6,862 bases of DNA from Saprospiraceae bacterium (GTDB lineage: Bacteria; Bacteroidota; Bacteroidia; Chitinophagales; Saprospiraceae): NCBI GenBank assembly GCA_022842255.1, contig JALHPW010000268.1, positions 1 to 6,862 on the forward strand, in the 5' to 3' direction. How positions within the stretch are numbered: the stretch's first letter is position 1; each line of letters opens with the position of its first letter. The position numbers and the translations under genes were made by a program. The notes below the pieces were generated by a model. The model was not told the origin of the DNA. It was given only the letters and a program-made list of their open reading frames with translations, and searched no databases. Positions 1 to 5,357 of the stretch are shown one piece after another.

Positions 1-984
1 GGGGTGCAGCAAGTGCCCCCTCCGTCGCCCCCAACCCCTGGGTTCGGGTTTAGCCATACGATGGTGAATGGCACCTTGGATAGCCTCACGACCAATATTT
101 TTATAAACGGGATATTCCCAACATCCGTCAAAATCCACATCGGCAACCCCGGGCAAATTGGGCCCGTGTTGACTGAAATAAGTGGGGTGGGGGCGCCTGG
201 ATATTATTCCAAAACCTATCCAATTACGGAGGCGCAGCTGACTGATTTTGCGCAGAACCGCTTGTATATCAACGTAACGACCAATAACTTTCCCAACGGA
301 GAACTTCGGGGGGTAATGAAAAACACCCTGCGCAAAGCTTATGCCTATGATTTGTGTGGATTGCAAGTGGTGCCTCCTACGAACAGTGATGCGTTGGGAA
401 TCGCGGTATCGTCGGTAGACCAGGCGAACTGCTATTTGAACTATAAGGTGATAGCGGACGGATTGTCAGGACCGCCAACCGATGGCTATTTTGCCATTGG
501 CGGCTTCGGTTTGTCCGGCGTCCCATTCCATAGTGTGCCGAATACAGAGCCAATTATGGCTGATTCCTATGAGATCATGACGGCCCTTGGCGATTCCATC
601 GAAATGGGGCGTAGTTACCTTCAGATAGGCACTGCAGGCTACCCCGATGGCGAAATCCGTGGGCAGCTTCGACGTGGGTTCAGCTGTCCAGAAGTGGTGG
701 CCGTGACTGATTTGGACCAGGTTAGTGCAGTGGTGGTATCGCCCGTGCCTTTTCGGGACCTGTTGAATGTTCAGTTTGAAAGTACGGCGAAGTTTGAAGG
801 GCGGTTGGTGATGCGGGACATTTTGGGCGTAACGGCCATGACGCAAGCGGTCCAGATTGTGGACGGTGAGCAAACCATTCAAATCCAAACCGGGAATTTG
901 CCCAAAGGGATTTACACTTTATCGCTTGAATCGCCTGGCCAAAAAACCTCAGTAATGCTGAAAAAGGTACTCAAAGTAGAGTAA
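1..984 (+). CDS. Secreted CHRD-repeat protein with T9SS C-terminal sorting domain (5' partial)
   Basis: The frame is open from base 1 and no signal peptide is visible, so the true start lies upstream of the window; the GTG at base 4 is probably internal. Numbering from that codon, two CHRD-type repeats are seen. The first is cut at its left end; it has an IHIGNPGQIGP stretch at 43-54 and ends in YINVTTNNFPNGELRG (88-103). The second starts near LCGLQVVPPTNSDALG (117-132) and ends in YLQIGTAGYPDGEIRGQL (205-222). Residues about 243-326 form a Por-type sorting domain (SPVPFRDLLNVQF, then GNLPKGIYTLSLES), ending in a basic KKVLKVE tail. Known for the families: CHRD is a beta-rich extracellular domain named from chordin, and this type of C-terminal domain directs export by type IX secretion and surface attachment or release. 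The substrate or partner is unknown. A strong hairpin follows, so the gene appears transcriptionally separate from the rest of the window. Confidence 0.85.
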   Translation, partial: GVQQVPPPSPPTPGFGFSHTMVNGTLDSLTTNIFINGIFPTSVKIHIGNPGQIGPVLTEISGVGAPGYYSKTYPITEAQLTDFAQNRLYINVTTNNFPNGELRGVMKNTLRKAYAYDLCGLQVVPPTNSDALGIAVSSVDQANCYLNYKVIADGLSGPPTDGYFAIGGFGLSGVPFHSVPNTEPIMADSYEIMTALGDSIEMGRSYLQIGTAGYPDGEIRGQLRRGFSCPEVVAVTDLDQVSAVVVSPVPFRDLLNVQFESTAKFEGRLVMRDILGVTAMTQAVQIVDGEQTIQIQTGNLPKGIYTLSLESPGQKTSVMLKKVLKVE

Positions 985-1007
985 AAGTTCAGTTTTTGGG
1001 TTTCTCC

Positions 1008-1075
1008 CCTCCGTTGTTTATTAAAAATGCCACCCAGATTCCGATCTGAGTGGCATTTTTAATAAACAACGGAGG
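1008..1075. terminator. Long near-perfect inverted repeat, probable bidirectional terminator
   Basis: Arms 1008-1039 and 1044-1075 are 32 bases each with one mismatch, enclosing a TCCG loop that fits the UNCG tetraloop pattern. The inner stem carries ATGCCAC and GTGGCAT next to A5 and T5 runs, so either strand would give a hairpin followed by U residues. It begins 23 bases after the CHRD gene stop. The A/T-rich outer arms make it much longer than a minimal intrinsic terminator. Confidence 0.8.
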
Positions 1076-1110
1076 CTGCATACTTCTGTCGGTTAAGCTC
1101 CCGAATAAAC

Positions 1111-1139
1111 GTTGCAGTTATTGATTTTTTCTTAATTTG
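1111..1139 (+). promoter_or_regulatory. Possible promoter for the first AraC-type gene
   Basis: TTAATTTG at 1132-1139 matches the Bacteroidota -7 consensus TAnnTTTG at seven of eight positions. A GTTG at 1111-1114 lies 17 bases upstream as a possible -33 element. The start codon follows 25 bases later. The direct-repeat operator seen at the five other promoters is absent here. This is a weak single-site call. Confidence 0.3.
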
Positions 1140-1164
1140 TCGGCGACTTTAGTGCGGAAATAAG

Positions 1165-1728
1165 ATGAAGTTGTTCGTCAAATATATGGTGAGCGCTCGC
1201 TGCAAGATGGTAGTGAAGGAGGCCCTGAACAGTCTTGGTCTACATTATGTCTTTGTGCATTTGGGGGAAATAGAGATTTTGGAAAACATCACTCCCGCCC
1301 AGCGAAGTCAGCTCAAAATAGCCTTGCGAAAATCTGGCTTGGAGCTCATGGACGACCAAAAAGCCATCCTGATTGAGAAAATAAAAAATGTGGTCATTGA
1401 AATGGTGCATTATACCGAAGCGCCCCTCAAGGTCAATTTTTCTGTATTTCTTGCCGAGTCCCTTCAATACGACTACACCTATTTATCCAACCTTTTTTCG
1501 GAAGTAGTAGGCACAACGATTGAACATTTCATTATTGCACACAAAATCGAACGGGTAAAAGAACTGATTGTGTACGATGAGCTTAACCTCACCCAAATCT
1601 CTTACTTACTGAACTACAGCAGTGTGGCGCATTTGTCCAATCAATTCAAGAAGGTAACCGGACTGACCCCTACCCACTTCAAAAAATTGAAAAAGAAACG
1701 GCTTGCTGGTTTGGAAGAGGTGCGGTAA
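1165..1728 (+). CDS. AraC-family transcriptional regulator with ferredoxin-like N-terminal domain (paralogue 1)
   Basis: The 187-residue protein has a two-HTH AraC DNA-binding domain at about 90-180. The first HTH lies around YDYTYLSNLFSEVVGTT (102-118), the linker helix around HKIERVKELI (126-135), and the second HTH with the AraC signature around LTQISYLLNYSSVAHLSNQF (142-161), followed by GLTPTHFK. There is no cupin-type sensor domain. Residues 1-65 suggest a beta-alpha-beta-beta-alpha-beta order like heavy-metal-associated (HMA) domains: MVSARC at 8-13 sits where MxCxxC would be, with Ser replacing the first Cys. That fold is my inference. The start ATG at 1165 aligns with the start of the paralogue at 6246, with about two thirds identity by eye and no gaps. 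The second HTH segment YSSVAHLSNQFKKVTGLTP is identical in both, so they may read the same DNA site. The neighbouring lmo0937-like gene is convergent. Its own promoter lacks the regulon operator, so it is probably controlled differently from its paralogue. Confidence 0.9.
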   Translation: MKLFVKYMVSARCKMVVKEALNSLGLHYVFVHLGEIEILENITPAQRSQLKIALRKSGLELMDDQKAILIEKIKNVVIEMVHYTEAPLKVNFSVFLAESLQYDYTYLSNLFSEVVGTTIEHFIIAHKIERVKELIVYDELNLTQISYLLNYSSVAHLSNQFKKVTGLTPTHFKKLKKKRLAGLEEVR

Positions 1729-1810
1729 ATCAATTGGTGGCCAAAGAAAGCAGCCCTAATTTCTGGATGATATTCATAATGGGTACACAACTCGTTCATT
1801 TAGAATGTTG

Positions 1811-1966
1811 TTAAACTGAATTGCGTCCGCTAATGACACGCATTAAAACGGCAATTATCGCTATCACCAACAATATGTGGATGAGTCCTCCGGCATTAAA
1901 GCCAACGAACCCAATGAGCCAGCCGATGATTAGGATTACAGCGATGATATAAAGTAGATTTCCCAT
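1811..1966 (-). CDS. Small lmo0937-family-like membrane protein
   Basis: A 51-residue open frame on the minus strand starts at the ATG ending at 1966 and stops with TAA at 1811-1813. The protein begins MGNLLYIIAVILIIGWLIGF and continues with VGFNAGGLIHILLVIAIIAV before a short basic tail containing MRVISGRN. Two hydrophobic segments (about 4-21 and 28-43), separated by a GFNxGGLIH turn, are the pattern I recognise from the lmo0937 family of tiny membrane proteins of unknown function. A promoter of the regulon type lies upstream on the same strand, with its -7 box 28 bases before the start codon, which strongly supports this being a real gene. The leader before ATG is A/T-rich with no clear Shine-Dalgarno sequence, as for the other genes here. 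It is convergent with the upstream AraC gene, leaving 82 bases between the two stops, where I see no clear terminator. Confidence 0.85.
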   Translation of the reverse strand: MGNLLYIIAVILIIGWLIGFVGFNAGGLIHILLVIAIIAVLMRVISGRNSV

Positions 1967-1994
1967 GATTTAATTTTTTATTGAATTGATACTT

Positions 1995-2058
1995 CAAAGG
2001 TGAGGGCATCTCTTATGGTCGGCATTACACAATTCAGGAATTTAGTTACATGATTCAC
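1995..2058 (-). promoter_or_regulatory. Regulon operator and promoter for the lmo0937-like gene
   Basis: On the minus strand, half-site one is GTGAATCATGTAAC (2058 down to 2045). Nine bases follow, then half-site two GAATTGTGTAAT (2035 to 2024). After 22 bases comes ACCTTTG (2001 to 1995), part of the -7 element CACCTTTG. The half-sites are direct repeats 21 bp apart. Transcription should start about seven bases past the -7 box, roughly 20 bases before the start codon. Confidence 0.8.
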
Positions 2059-2081
2059 ACCCGCTGTATCGCCTCCCATAC

Positions 2082-2146
2082 GTGAATGATGTAACTCTTT
2101 AATTTAATTGTGTAACAGTAGTCAATGACGATTGTACTGACCTTTG
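2082..2146 (+). promoter_or_regulatory. Regulon operator and promoter for the beta-barrel gene
   Basis: GTGAATGATGTAAC at 2082-2095, nine bases, then TAATTGTGTAAC at 2105-2116, 23 bases, and ACCTTTG at 2140-2146 as the -7 element. The spacing to the -7 box is one base longer than in the other four copies. It sits back to back with the minus-strand copy, with 23 bases between the two distal half-sites. No TTTG is seen at the -33 position, which is occupied by the proximal half-site. Confidence 0.8.
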
Positions 2147-2175
2147 TCTGTCAAAATTTATTATAAATCAACATT

Positions 2176-2850
2176 ATGAAACTGCTAAAAAGTATTCAGT
2201 GTGCCTTGCCAGCCTTGTTGTTGTTTGTTTTTGCCTCCAACTCTATTGCGCAGCGAGCAGAATTTGGTATCAGGCTCATGCCCACCTTTACTTCTTTCGA
2301 TTTACAAACTGCTTCAGGAGGCAAAGTAAAAGGAGAGGCAACCCTCGGATTTGGGGTTGGTGCACTTCTTGGGTTTAATTTTTCAAGATACATTGGGGTG
2401 CAAGGGGAAGTAATTTACAGTGCTATCTCACAGAAATATAAAGAAGAAGACGTAGAACGGAAGGTAAAATTGAAGTATGTCAATATTCCTGTTTTGCTTT
2501 CGCTCAATACCGGTAAGACCAAGATTATCAATTTAAATGTCGTGGCAGGTCCACAATTGGGCATAAGTGTAGGAAGCAGGTTGTTTACTTCGGGCAACAA
2601 CAGTGCAGATAGCACAACGGCAGTATTGTCCGTTAAAAAAGGAGATTTGGGCTTTGTCTATGGTGCCGGTATTGATTTTGCCGTAAATGAGGCACGTACT
2701 GCCCGTTTAAGTCTGGGGTACCGTGGGGTGTTTGGCCTTTTCGATATTAGTGACGACAATAGAAGTCTAACTACAGATTCCTATTATGTGCTTGCCCGGA
2801 CCCACATAAAAACCAATGCCATTTATGTAGGCATGTCTATTTTGTTTTGA
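2176..2850 (+). CDS. Outer-membrane beta-barrel protein (OMP_b-brl_2 / porin-like)
   Basis: The 224-residue protein starts with a signal peptide: basic MKLLK, a hydrophobic stretch ALPALLLFVFASN, and likely cleavage near SIAQ (about residue 25-26). The mature part is built of alternating amphipathic strands with glycine-rich turns, for example GFGVGALLGFNFSRYIGVQGE, YVNIPVLLSL, VVAGPQLGISVG, GFVYGAGIDF and LSLGYRGVFGLFD. It ends in IYVGMSILF, whose terminal Phe is typical for outer-membrane insertion by the BAM machinery. YVNIPVLL and the GxxxG strand pattern fit the PF13568-type barrels common in Bacteroidota. The cargo is unknown; such small barrels are often structural or adhesive rather than true porins. 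The start ATG lies 29 bases after the -7 box of the regulon promoter, consistent with this start. It is a single-gene unit, diverging from the lmo0937-like gene and followed by a long intergenic region with a terminator-like hairpin. Confidence 0.88.
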   Translation: MKLLKSIQCALPALLLFVFASNSIAQRAEFGIRLMPTFTSFDLQTASGGKVKGEATLGFGVGALLGFNFSRYIGVQGEVIYSAISQKYKEEDVERKVKLKYVNIPVLLSLNTGKTKIINLNVVAGPQLGISVGSRLFTSGNNSADSTTAVLSVKKGDLGFVYGAGIDFAVNEARTARLSLGYRGVFGLFDISDDNRSLTTDSYYVLARTHIKTNAIYVGMSILF

Positions 2851-3020
2851 TCTAGTGCCACATTCACGGAATGTCTTATGAATGACTTTGAGTCACCCGG
2901 TGAATAGCGCAAGCGGTTCGCATTTTTCGCAAACCACTTTCCGTTGCGTATAACCATATTGATCTTGATCTAACCATGTAATTATTAGCCAATAATCAAC
3001 TCAAGCCCAAAACACGCTAT
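2851..3020. other. Intergenic stretch with no recognised gene
   Basis: This is the first part of the 361-base gap between the beta-barrel stop and the YceI start. I found no convincing coding frame, RNA gene or promoter in it. Two weak hairpin possibilities (TGACT/AGTCA around 2884-2896 and GGTT/AACC around 2918-2936) are too short to call. Confidence 0.4.
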
Positions 3021-3065
3021 TTTACACGAAGCCCATTTCTAACGTGAGATGGGCTTTTGTGTAAA
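3021..3065. terminator. Two-tiered inverted repeat, probable bidirectional terminator
   Basis: Inner arms AAGCCCAT (3029-3036) and ATGGGCTT (3049-3056) pair perfectly and run into TTTT on the plus strand. Outer arms TTTACAC (3021-3027) and GTGTAAA (3059-3065) also pair, with a small internal loop between the tiers. It lies about 170 bases after the beta-barrel stop and just before the next regulon promoter, so it probably insulates the two units. Confidence 0.65.
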
Positions 3066-3102
3066 TATACCTATCCTTAATTGAAGACCTAGTTTGAAAG
3101 GT

Positions 3103-3166
3103 GTGAATCATGTAACTTTTGTAAAGAATTATGTAACAGGCCATTTGGCCAGGACGCCCACTTTTG
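3103..3166 (+). promoter_or_regulatory. Regulon operator and promoter for the YceI unit
   Basis: GTGAATCATGTAAC at 3103-3116, nine bases, then GAATTATGTAAC at 3126-3137, 22 bases, and ACTTTTG at 3160-3166 as the -7 element. An upstream GT makes the first half-site GTGTGAAT, as in the minus-strand copy and the copy at 6154. The -7 box overlaps a TTG that would start a longer open frame, so translation must begin downstream of it. Confidence 0.8.
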
Positions 3167-3211
3167 CAAAGCAAAGCTTTTGATTCTGAATCACCTTTTT
3201 TAAAAAATATA

Positions 3212-3805
3212 ATGTCCAACCAAACAAAATGGTCAATCGACCAAACGCACAGCGAAGTGGCCTTTAAAGTCAGGCATTTGATGATTGCCCACGTAAAAGG
3301 TGCATTTAAAACATTCGATGCAAGCATCTATACCATTGGCAATGATTTTACCACTGCCGAAATCGATTTTTGGATTGACCCAAGCACTATTTCCACAGGG
3401 GATGCGAAGCGGGACGAGCACATCAAGGGCGCCGATTTTTTTGATGTGGCCAATCACAAGCAGATAACGTTTACCTCCAATTCACTCGGAAAGCCGGATG
3501 CGGATGGGAACCATGAGCTGTGGGGGGATTTGACCATAAAAGGCGTTCTCAGAAATATAAAACTGGACGTACAGTTCGGCGGAATTGTAAAAGACCCTTG
3601 GGGCAACACCAAAGCGGGGTTTACCGTGACGGGAAAAATAAACAGGAATGATTGGGGGCTTACCTGGAACACCCCTTTGGATACCGGAGGCCTGATGCTG
3701 AGTGAAGAAGTAGGGATTTCCTGCGAAATTGAACTCATCGATATCGGTCATACGGATTTGGTCATGGAACTGGCCCACACGCCAGAGGCAAAAGGAATTT
3801 TTTAG
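3212..3805 (+). CDS. YceI-family protein, cytoplasmic type (no signal peptide)
   Basis: The 197-residue protein matches the YceI lipocalin-like beta-barrel family over its whole length. Landmarks are WSIDQTHSEVAFKVRHLMI at the N-terminus, IDPSTISTGDAKRDEHIKGADFFD (55-78), GDLTIKGVLRNIKLDV (105-120), DPWGNTKAGF (128-137) and a GEVG-like SEEVGIS near the C-terminus. Known for the family: characterised members bind polyprenoid or isoprenoid-like lipids in the barrel, and several are induced by stress; the ligand here is unknown. The ATG at 3212 is chosen because the upstream TTG at 3164 lies inside the -7 element and the family begins at the WxID motif. No signal peptide is seen, so the protein is probably cytoplasmic, unlike the periplasmic E. 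coli YceI. It is the first gene of a unit with the acidic protein (45-base gap) and the eRF1-like protein. Confidence 0.93.
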   Translation: MSNQTKWSIDQTHSEVAFKVRHLMIAHVKGAFKTFDASIYTIGNDFTTAEIDFWIDPSTISTGDAKRDEHIKGADFFDVANHKQITFTSNSLGKPDADGNHELWGDLTIKGVLRNIKLDVQFGGIVKDPWGNTKAGFTVTGKINRNDWGLTWNTPLDTGGLMLSEEVGISCEIELIDIGHTDLVMELAHTPEAKGIF

Positions 3806-3850
3806 GGGCCCCAACAGCCGATCAATTGAACACATTCAGCATCATAATAA

Positions 3851-4207
3851 ATGAAAAAGGACAAAGAAATCAACGCTCCGCCTAACAAAAAGGGCTTGGA
3901 CGAAGTGGGGGGCAGCCTTCAAGGATACCCACTTTACCCCGCAAGTGAAGACATTTACAATCAACTCAAAGTGGAAAACGATATTGATCCTGAGGACATT
4001 ACAAAGGATAAGGATTCGACGGAGATGGATGAGGTTGGGGTCGGCAATGAACGCGAGTTCGACGACGACATGTCTGGAGGCGATTTGGATATCCCAGGGT
4101 CAGAACTGGACGATGAGCAGGAAGATATCGGGAGTGAGGATGAGGAAAACAACTATTACAGTATTGGCGGAGACGGGCATAGCGATTTGGATCAAAACAA
4201 TAACTAA
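3851..4207 (+). CDS. Small highly acidic, probably disordered protein of unknown function
   Basis: The 118-residue protein opens with a basic segment (MKKDKE and PPNKKG), then LQGYPLYPASEDIYNQ (23-38), the only part likely to be ordered. Residues about 42-118 are dominated by Asp, Glu, Gly and Ser (DPEDITKDKD, EFDDDMSGGDLDIPGSELDD, EQEDIGSEDEENNYYSIGGD). There is no signal peptide or membrane segment. I recall similar short acidic proteins with the GYPLYPASEDIY and DDMSG-DLD-PGSELDDEQE-IGSEDEENNYYS blocks as conserved hypotheticals in Bacteroidota, but no function is known to me. The conservation of such a low-complexity tail suggests a binding role, for instance to a basic partner or cations; that is a guess. 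It lies 45 bases after the YceI stop and 22 bases before the next gene, so co-transcription is likely. Confidence 0.8.
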   Translation: MKKDKEINAPPNKKGLDEVGGSLQGYPLYPASEDIYNQLKVENDIDPEDITKDKDSTEMDEVGVGNEREFDDDMSGGDLDIPGSELDDEQEDIGSEDEENNYYSIGGDGHSDLDQNNN

Positions 4208-4229
4208 CCGTAAAATAAACATAAGCAAA

Positions 4230-4622
4230 ATGCACGATAAAAAACAATTGGGTATTTGGATGGACCATTCAAGTGCGCACATTATTGAGTATTCGGATTC
4301 TTCTTTGGAAACCGAAACCATAGAAACCAATTTTACCCATCAAGACAAGGAAAGCAGTCTCCGAAAGAGTGAAAACTTGATGCACAACAAAGAGCAACAA
4401 CAACAGGGAGACTATTATAAAAAACTGGGAGAGGTAATCAAATCTTTTGACGAAGTGCTATTGTTTGGCCCTACGGATGCGAAAACCGAGTTGTACAATC
4501 TTCTTACAGCCGACCCTCATTTTTCAAAAATTAAAATAGAGGTCAAGCAAACAGACAAGATGACTGAAAATCAGGAACATGCATTCGTCCGGGAGCATTT
4601 CAAGGCCCAGCACAATATGTGA
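4230..4622 (+). CDS. eRF1-domain-3-like (translational machinery / host-attachment type) protein
   Basis: The 130-residue protein starts LGIWMDHSSAHIIEYSD (7-23), has a polar, Gln-rich variable middle (about 35-60), then DYYKKLGEVIKSFDEVLLFGP (61-81), TDAKTELYNLLTADPHF (82-98) and VKQTDKMTENQEHAFVREHF (105-124). This order, a W-x-DH-x-xAH strand, a helix ending in the GP loop, and a C-terminal TDKMT-x-Q helix, resembles bacterial proteins with the eRF1 domain 3 fold, some annotated as translational machinery proteins. That fold is related to ribosome release or rescue factors, but a stand-alone domain lacks the peptide-release GGQ domain, so its role is open. The ATG at 4230 is chosen because the homologous part starts there; the longer open frame from 3945 only overlaps the acidic gene in another frame. 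It is the third gene of the YceI unit. Its TGA stop lies inside the next operator. Confidence 0.8.
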   Translation: MHDKKQLGIWMDHSSAHIIEYSDSSLETETIETNFTHQDKESSLRKSENLMHNKEQQQQGDYYKKLGEVIKSFDEVLLFGPTDAKTELYNLLTADPHFSKIKIEVKQTDKMTENQEHAFVREHFKAQHNM

Positions 4623-4682
4623 ATGATGTAACATCTTTCAGAAATTGTGTAACGGCAACGGAAAATTGGCAGGGTACCTTTG
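4619..4682 (+). promoter_or_regulatory. Regulon operator and promoter for the Thivi_2564/YtxH unit
   Basis: GTGAATGATGTAAC at 4619-4632, nine bases, then AAATTGTGTAAC at 4642-4653, 22 bases, and ACCTTTG at 4676-4682. With the preceding T, the -7 element is TACCTTTG, a perfect match to TAnnTTTG and the best of the five. The first half-site contains the TGA stop codon (4620-4622) of the eRF1-like gene, so the operator is partly coding. Confidence 0.85.
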
Positions 4683-4704
4683 TATAAATCATTCAAAATA
4701 TTTT

Positions 4705-4890
4705 ATGCCACTTTTTAATGTTCTCCTTGTACTGATTGTTGTAGGTGTTTTACTTTGGTTAGTAAACAACTACATCCCCATGGACCGTAAAATCAAAAAC
4801 ATACTCAATATAGTCGTTGTGATTATAGTTGTTTTATGGTTGTTACGCGCATTCGGGGTGTTGGATTCACTTTCAAGTATCCGAATCTAG
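4705..4890 (+). CDS. Thivi_2564-family-like small membrane protein
   Basis: The 61-residue protein has two hydrophobic helices: FNVLLVLIVVGVLLWLV (4-20) and ILNIVVVIIVVLWLLRAFGV (33-52). They are joined by the loop NNYIPMDRKIKN. The LLWLVNNYIPMDxKIKxILNIVVV core is the pattern I know from the Thivi_2564 family of small bacterial membrane proteins of unknown function. The ATG at 4705 is chosen because a longer open frame from a TTG at 4645 would start inside the operator and run across the -7 box. The start lies 22 bases after the -7 box. It is followed 63 bases later by the YtxH gene, with no terminator between, so the two probably share the regulon promoter. Confidence 0.85.
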   Translation: MPLFNVLLVLIVVGVLLWLVNNYIPMDRKIKNILNIVVVIIVVLWLLRAFGVLDSLSSIRI

Positions 4891-4953
4891 CCCTTTTGAA
4901 TTGTACCGTCCAAACACGTTTCATTTTTTAAATCACATTCAAAAATAAACATC

Positions 4954-5232
4954 ATGAGCTCTGGAAAAGTATTATTGGGCATTCTGGCTGGTGTAGCCGC
5001 TGGTGCCACTTTGGGCATCTTGTTAGCACCTGACAAAGGTTCTAACACACGACGTAAGATTATCCAAAAAGGGGACGATTACGTCTCCGAACTAGAAGAC
5101 AAATTCAACGATATTATTGGAAATATTACCAACCGATTTGAATCTGCGAAGAAAGAAACCGTGCGTATGGCCGCCAACGGAAAATCAAAAATGGAAGAAG
5201 CGCTATCTGAAGTGGCTATTTCCGGCAAGTAA
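4954..5232 (+). CDS. YtxH domain-containing protein
   Basis: The 92-residue protein has one N-terminal membrane segment with small residues (VLLGILAGVAAGATLGILLAP, 6-26). The family signature APDKGSNTRRKI (25-36) follows, then an amphipathic, charged helical region (about 39-90) containing YVSELEDKFNDIIGNITNRFE, predicted as coiled coil. This is the usual YtxH layout and length. Known for the family: B. subtilis YtxH is a general-stress protein under sigma-B, and related proteins are stress-associated, but the biochemical role is not established. The ATG at 4954 is preceded by an A-rich leader (AAAAATAAACATC), typical here. It is the second gene of the 4619 promoter unit and is followed by two consecutive hairpins. 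Confidence 0.92.
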   Translation: MSSGKVLLGILAGVAAGATLGILLAPDKGSNTRRKIIQKGDDYVSELEDKFNDIIGNITNRFESAKKETVRMAANGKSKMEEALSEVAISGK

Positions 5233-5251
5233 AGTCATGTACTAGCACTAC

Positions 5252-5267
5252 TGGGTAACGATACCCA
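5252..5267. other. Short perfect hairpin upstream of the terminator-like stem
   Basis: TGGGTA (5252-5257) and TACCCA (5262-5267) form a perfect 6-bp stem with an ACGA loop. There is no T tract directly after it, so it is not a terminator itself. Its position 14 bases before the stronger stem suggests a two-stem leader, but chance cannot be excluded. Confidence 0.35.
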
Positions 5268-5281
5268 TTATTGGCAATTTA

Positions 5282-5333
5282 AAAATGCAATAATCAGCAG
5301 ACGACTGTCTGATGGCTATTGCATTTTCTTTTT
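5282..5333 (+). terminator. Internal terminator or attenuator between ytxH-like and holin-like genes
   Basis: AAAATGCAATA (5282-5292) pairs perfectly with TATTGCATTTT (5317-5327), an 11-bp stem followed by CTTTTT. The 24-base apical part contains a partial second pairing (AGAC with GTCT). The holin-like gene starts only 25 bases past the T tract and has no recognisable promoter of its own, so either transcription reads through partially or a promoter was missed. Confidence 0.7.
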
Positions 5334-5357
5334 CATAAACGCATCACACAAATATTG

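Noticed and set aside
466..888. 140-residue minus-strand open frame opposite the CHRD gene
   Set aside because: It is a shadow of the real gene on the other strand, with no domain, promoter or leader.
1729..1810. Possible terminator or operator between the convergent AraC and lmo0937-like genes
   Set aside because: No stem with a T tract was found, and TTGTTAAAC near 1808 only weakly resembles a half-site, with no partner 21 bp away.
3164..3211. Sixteen-codon N-terminal extension of the YceI frame from a TTG
   Set aside because: The TTG is part of the -7 element ACTTTTG, so it lies upstream of the expected transcript start; the family homology begins at the ATG at 3212.
3482..3835. Overlapping minus-strand open frames opposite the YceI gene
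   Set aside because: They are antisense to a well-supported gene and have no recognisable protein features.
3945..4229. Long upstream extension of the eRF1-like frame
   Set aside because: It overlaps the acidic gene in another frame, and its translation is Arg/Thr/Ile-rich without family similarity.
4645..4704. N-terminal extension of the Thivi_2564-like frame from a TTG
   Set aside because: It would start inside the operator and translate the -7 box; the ATG at 4705 matches the family start.
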